A program made the translations under genes and the position numbers. The notes beneath the pieces were generated by a model. It was not told the origin of the DNA and did not search any database. It saw only the letters and a program-made list of their open reading frames with translations. This document shows positions 62,403 to 64,000 of a stretch of 64,000 bases of DNA, one piece after another (positions within the stretch are counted from its first letter, which is position 1; every line of letters starts with the position of its first letter). Origin of the DNA: JADGQM01 sp964441945 (GTDB lineage: Bacteria > Desulfobacterota > Syntrophobacteria > Syntrophobacterales > Syntrophobacteraceae); contig CAYTWB010000003.1 in the NCBI GenBank assembly GCA_964441945.1, positions 62,001 to 126,000 of the forward strand, given 5' to 3'.

Positions 62403-62867
62403 TCACTGATCTACGTATGAATGAATGACCGCCATCGGTCTATCATCCCAGGAGACGACAACCGTGTACATCTCCGGAGCAAAGTAGGCGTCGGCATCGG
62501 CCTTGGGCTGTTCGATCTTCGGGATCCCGAGCTCCCAGTTATCCGCAGGCAGTCGGACCAGGCAGTCTCCTCCAACCATATTGGCAAGTTCTTTCAGGGT
62601 ATCTTCCATCTCCTCCAGGGGGACTTCCTCCTGATCCACCCCCAGGAAGTTGGCAGTGATGGTGGCGGCAAACTCCTTCGTTACCCTGAAGACCAGCCTC
62701 AAACCCCTTGCCTTGCTCGCTATGATGATACTCGACTCCAGGAAGAAGGGCCATTGCTGAAAGGCACGCAAATTCCGGCCTTCAGCAAATTCCGGGCTTA
62801 GAAAGAACATGGTCCCCAGTACGTTAGAAATCGCATCCCTCATCGTTGTCCACAGTTGGTGCTTCAT
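62403..62867 (-). CDS. CheX/CheC-like CheY-P phosphatase domain protein
   Basis: A 154-residue protein from the ATG at 62867 (GGGAG upstream), overlapping the response regulator by 44 bp. The pattern GLRLVFRVTKEFAATITANF, DTLKELANMVGGDCLVRLPA and NWELGIPKIE fits the CheX/CheC family, where ELANMVGG is related to the ExxN catalytic site. With CheZ in the same operon the cell may have two CheY-P phosphatases (inference). It could also bind a receptor or CheD. Confidence 0.8.
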   Translation of the reverse strand: MKHQLWTTMRDAISNVLGTMFFLSPEFAEGRNLRAFQQWPFFLESSIIIASKARGLRLVFRVTKEFAATITANFLGVDQEEVPLEEMEDTLKELANMVGGDCLVRLPADNWELGIPKIEQPKADADAYFAPEMYTVVVSWDDRPMAVIHSYVDQ

Positions 62868-63252
62868 CTCTGTCTCCCATGACCCGTGACAGGAAAGATC
62901 GTATGTTCTCCGGTGTAAACGGCTTGCGGATGTAGCCTCTGGCACCCAACGCCAGTGCTTTTTGAAGCCGCTCTTCGTTGGCTTCGGTAGTGATCATCAC
63001 TACAGGCAGATCACGCCAGCAGCTGTCCTCTTTGAGTGCCTGAAGAAGGCCGAAACCATCCATCTCAGGCATGTGGATGTCGGAAAGAATCAAATCGACC
63101 CAGCTGCCGGCCAGCACTTCCAGCGCCTCCCTGCCGTTGCCGGCCTCGAGGCATTCACCAATCTTGAATCCCGAAAGACTCAGTGCTTTCTTGATGACCT
63201 GGCGCATGGTCTTGGAATCGTCTACGATCAGGACATTATAGGACATGTTCAT
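62824..63252 (-). CDS. CheY-like response regulator
   Basis: A 142-residue single receiver domain: VDDSKTMRQVIKKAL, phospho-acceptor D58 in LSDIHMPEMDGFGLL, ITTEAN switch region and RKPFTPENI. It is followed by a short acidic tail. It is distinct from the CheY at 60866 and may serve as a phosphate sink or adaptation regulator (inference). It overlaps the cheX-like gene by 44 bp, and the cheD stop lies 22 bp upstream of its start. Confidence 0.92.
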   Translation of the reverse strand: MNMSYNVLIVDDSKTMRQVIKKALSLSGFKIGECLEAGNGREALEVLAGSWVDLILSDIHMPEMDGFGLLQALKEDSCWRDLPVVMITTEANEERLQKALALGARGYIRKPFTPENIRSFLSRVMGDRDEAPTVDNDEGCDF

Positions 63253-63274
63253 TCTTGCCTTGCGTTATAAGGAG

Positions 63275-63754
63275 CTAGAGTTCCACTTCTCCAAAACCAG
63301 AGACCTTGAGGATGACCCGGCCGGTCGCCATCTCCAGGCGCACCGTGCGATTGACGCTTCCTCCAACATGCTCGGCGGTGATCAGCACATTGTTTCGCCA
63401 AAAAACCTTGCGCATGGACAGATAGTTACGCTTGCCTATATTGAAGACCCCGTTCTCATCCATGATTTGGGAACCGCCCGCAACCTTGACCAGGGTGTTC
63501 TTCTTGGTTGCTCCCAACTGATAGCTCTGCTTGAAAAGAACAGGAATACCCGAATCGGCAAACATAGCAGGCCTTGTCTTGGCTTTTTCCATATCCATAC
63601 TCGCTTCGGGCAACATGTAGTGCAAGATCCCTCCCACCCTGGCCACGGGATCATAGGTGATCACTGCTATGCACGAACCGAGCGAGTAGGTGATCAGCGT
63701 CTCGTTAGCCTGGTTGCTAACAGCAAAATCAGCAACACCAATTACTATTGCCAT
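63275..63754 (-). CDS. cheD: Chemoreceptor deamidase CheD
   Basis: A glutamine deamidase that modifies chemoreceptors, 159 residues. The active cysteine is in TYSLGSCIAV, the histidine in GGILHYMLPEA, and the family motif GGSQI/KRNYL blocks follow (KVAGGSQIMDENGVFNIGKR). In other species CheD is controlled by CheC-type proteins, and a CheX-like protein is encoded two genes away. No T-run or hairpin separates it from cheR. Confidence 0.95.
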   Translation of the reverse strand: MAIVIGVADFAVSNQANETLITYSLGSCIAVITYDPVARVGGILHYMLPEASMDMEKAKTRPAMFADSGIPVLFKQSYQLGATKKNTLVKVAGGSQIMDENGVFNIGKRNYLSMRKVFWRNNVLITAEHVGGSVNRTVRLEMATGRVILKVSGFGEVEL

Positions 63755-63852
63755 AAATCACTTTTCAGAGCGGTTTTTGTCATCCGTGCAAGGGGCCGAC
63801 CGGCTTCTGCAGGGTCTCTGAAAGGCATCGCCCCCTCCCGCCATTCCACACA

Positions 63853-64000
63853 TCAGACCCTCGATTTTTTGTAGACCGACGGCTGAACATACGTCAATCG
63901 GTGGTCAAGTCCCGTAAGACTCTCGGAATGCCCAACCATCAAATACCCCCCCTCAGCCAGGTAACCGGCCATCTTCTGAACCAGGTGCTGCTGAGTCTCC
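63853..64000 (-). CDS. cheR: Chemoreceptor methyltransferase CheR, C-terminal part only
   Basis: The last 49 codons of a gene that runs out of the window. The reading contains QKMAGYLAEGGYLMVGHSES then LTGLDHRLTYVQPSVYKKSR before the stop. GHSESL is the typical CheR end. It methylates receptor glutamates and heads the visible che operon. It is 98 bp before cheD. Confidence 0.85.
   Translation of the reverse strand, partial: ETQQHLVQKMAGYLAEGGYLMVGHSESLTGLDHRLTYVQPSVYKKSRV

Overview
The window reads as chromosome from an anaerobic, flagellated Gram-negative bacterium, most likely a Desulfobacterota (deltaproteobacterial) lineage near Syntrophobacterales or Desulfovibrionales. This placement is an inference. 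It rests on the DVU0524-type gene next to flgM, the deltaproteobacterial layout of flagellar and Che genes, a CheZ with an N-terminal Hpt domain, sigma-54-type promoters before flagellar operons, and dispersed GC-rich palindromic repeats. I saw no rRNA, tRNA, CRISPR array or integrase.

Region 1 (1-4.1 kb): two tandem PilT-type retraction ATPases (the first cut by the window edge), a PflA-like radical SAM protein and an exported EF-hand protein. Region 2 (4.1-17.3 kb): a minus-strand operon in the order TonB, TonB-dependent receptor, periplasmic binding protein, permease, ABC ATPase, CobN-like chelatase, ChlI-like and ChlD-like AAA+ partners. This looks like import of a metal-tetrapyrrole, corrinoid or metallophore coupled to an ATP-driven chelatase. 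It is the most interesting metabolic system here. It has a structured, terminator-ending leader interrupted by a MITE-like repeat.

Region 3 (17.5-26.7 kb) is accessory: a 34-residue RCKP-type rubredoxin-like protein, a DUF2917 protein, a MocR regulator, an unrecognised 389-residue protein, a C-terminal remnant of the radical SAM maturase HxsC, a glycerol-dehydrogenase-like enzyme, a pentapeptide-repeat ion channel, a polysaccharide deacetylase and a GNAT acetyltransferase.

Region 4 (26.8-55.1 kb) is a large flagellar island: fliK-flgD-flgE-like-flagellin; fliL-M-N-O-P-Q-R-flhB-flhA-flhF-flhG-fliA plus two membrane proteins; flgF-G-A-H-I-J-N-K-L; then flgM and its partner on the opposite strand. 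Good sigma-54 sites precede fliK, fliL and flgF, and a sigma-28-like site precedes flgN-flgK-flgL. This fits a hierarchy in which FliA (encoded here) and FlgM (encoded here) control late genes. fliF, fliG, fliH, fliI, fliE, flgB, flgC and the stator genes are not in the window.

Region 5 (55.3-64 kb) is signalling: a small Cys-rich protein, a GGDEF diguanylate cyclase, and a minus-strand chemotaxis operon running cheR (partial)-cheD-response regulator-cheX-like-cheB-cheY-cheA-cheZ. Its output would act on the FliM/FliN switch encoded in Region 4.
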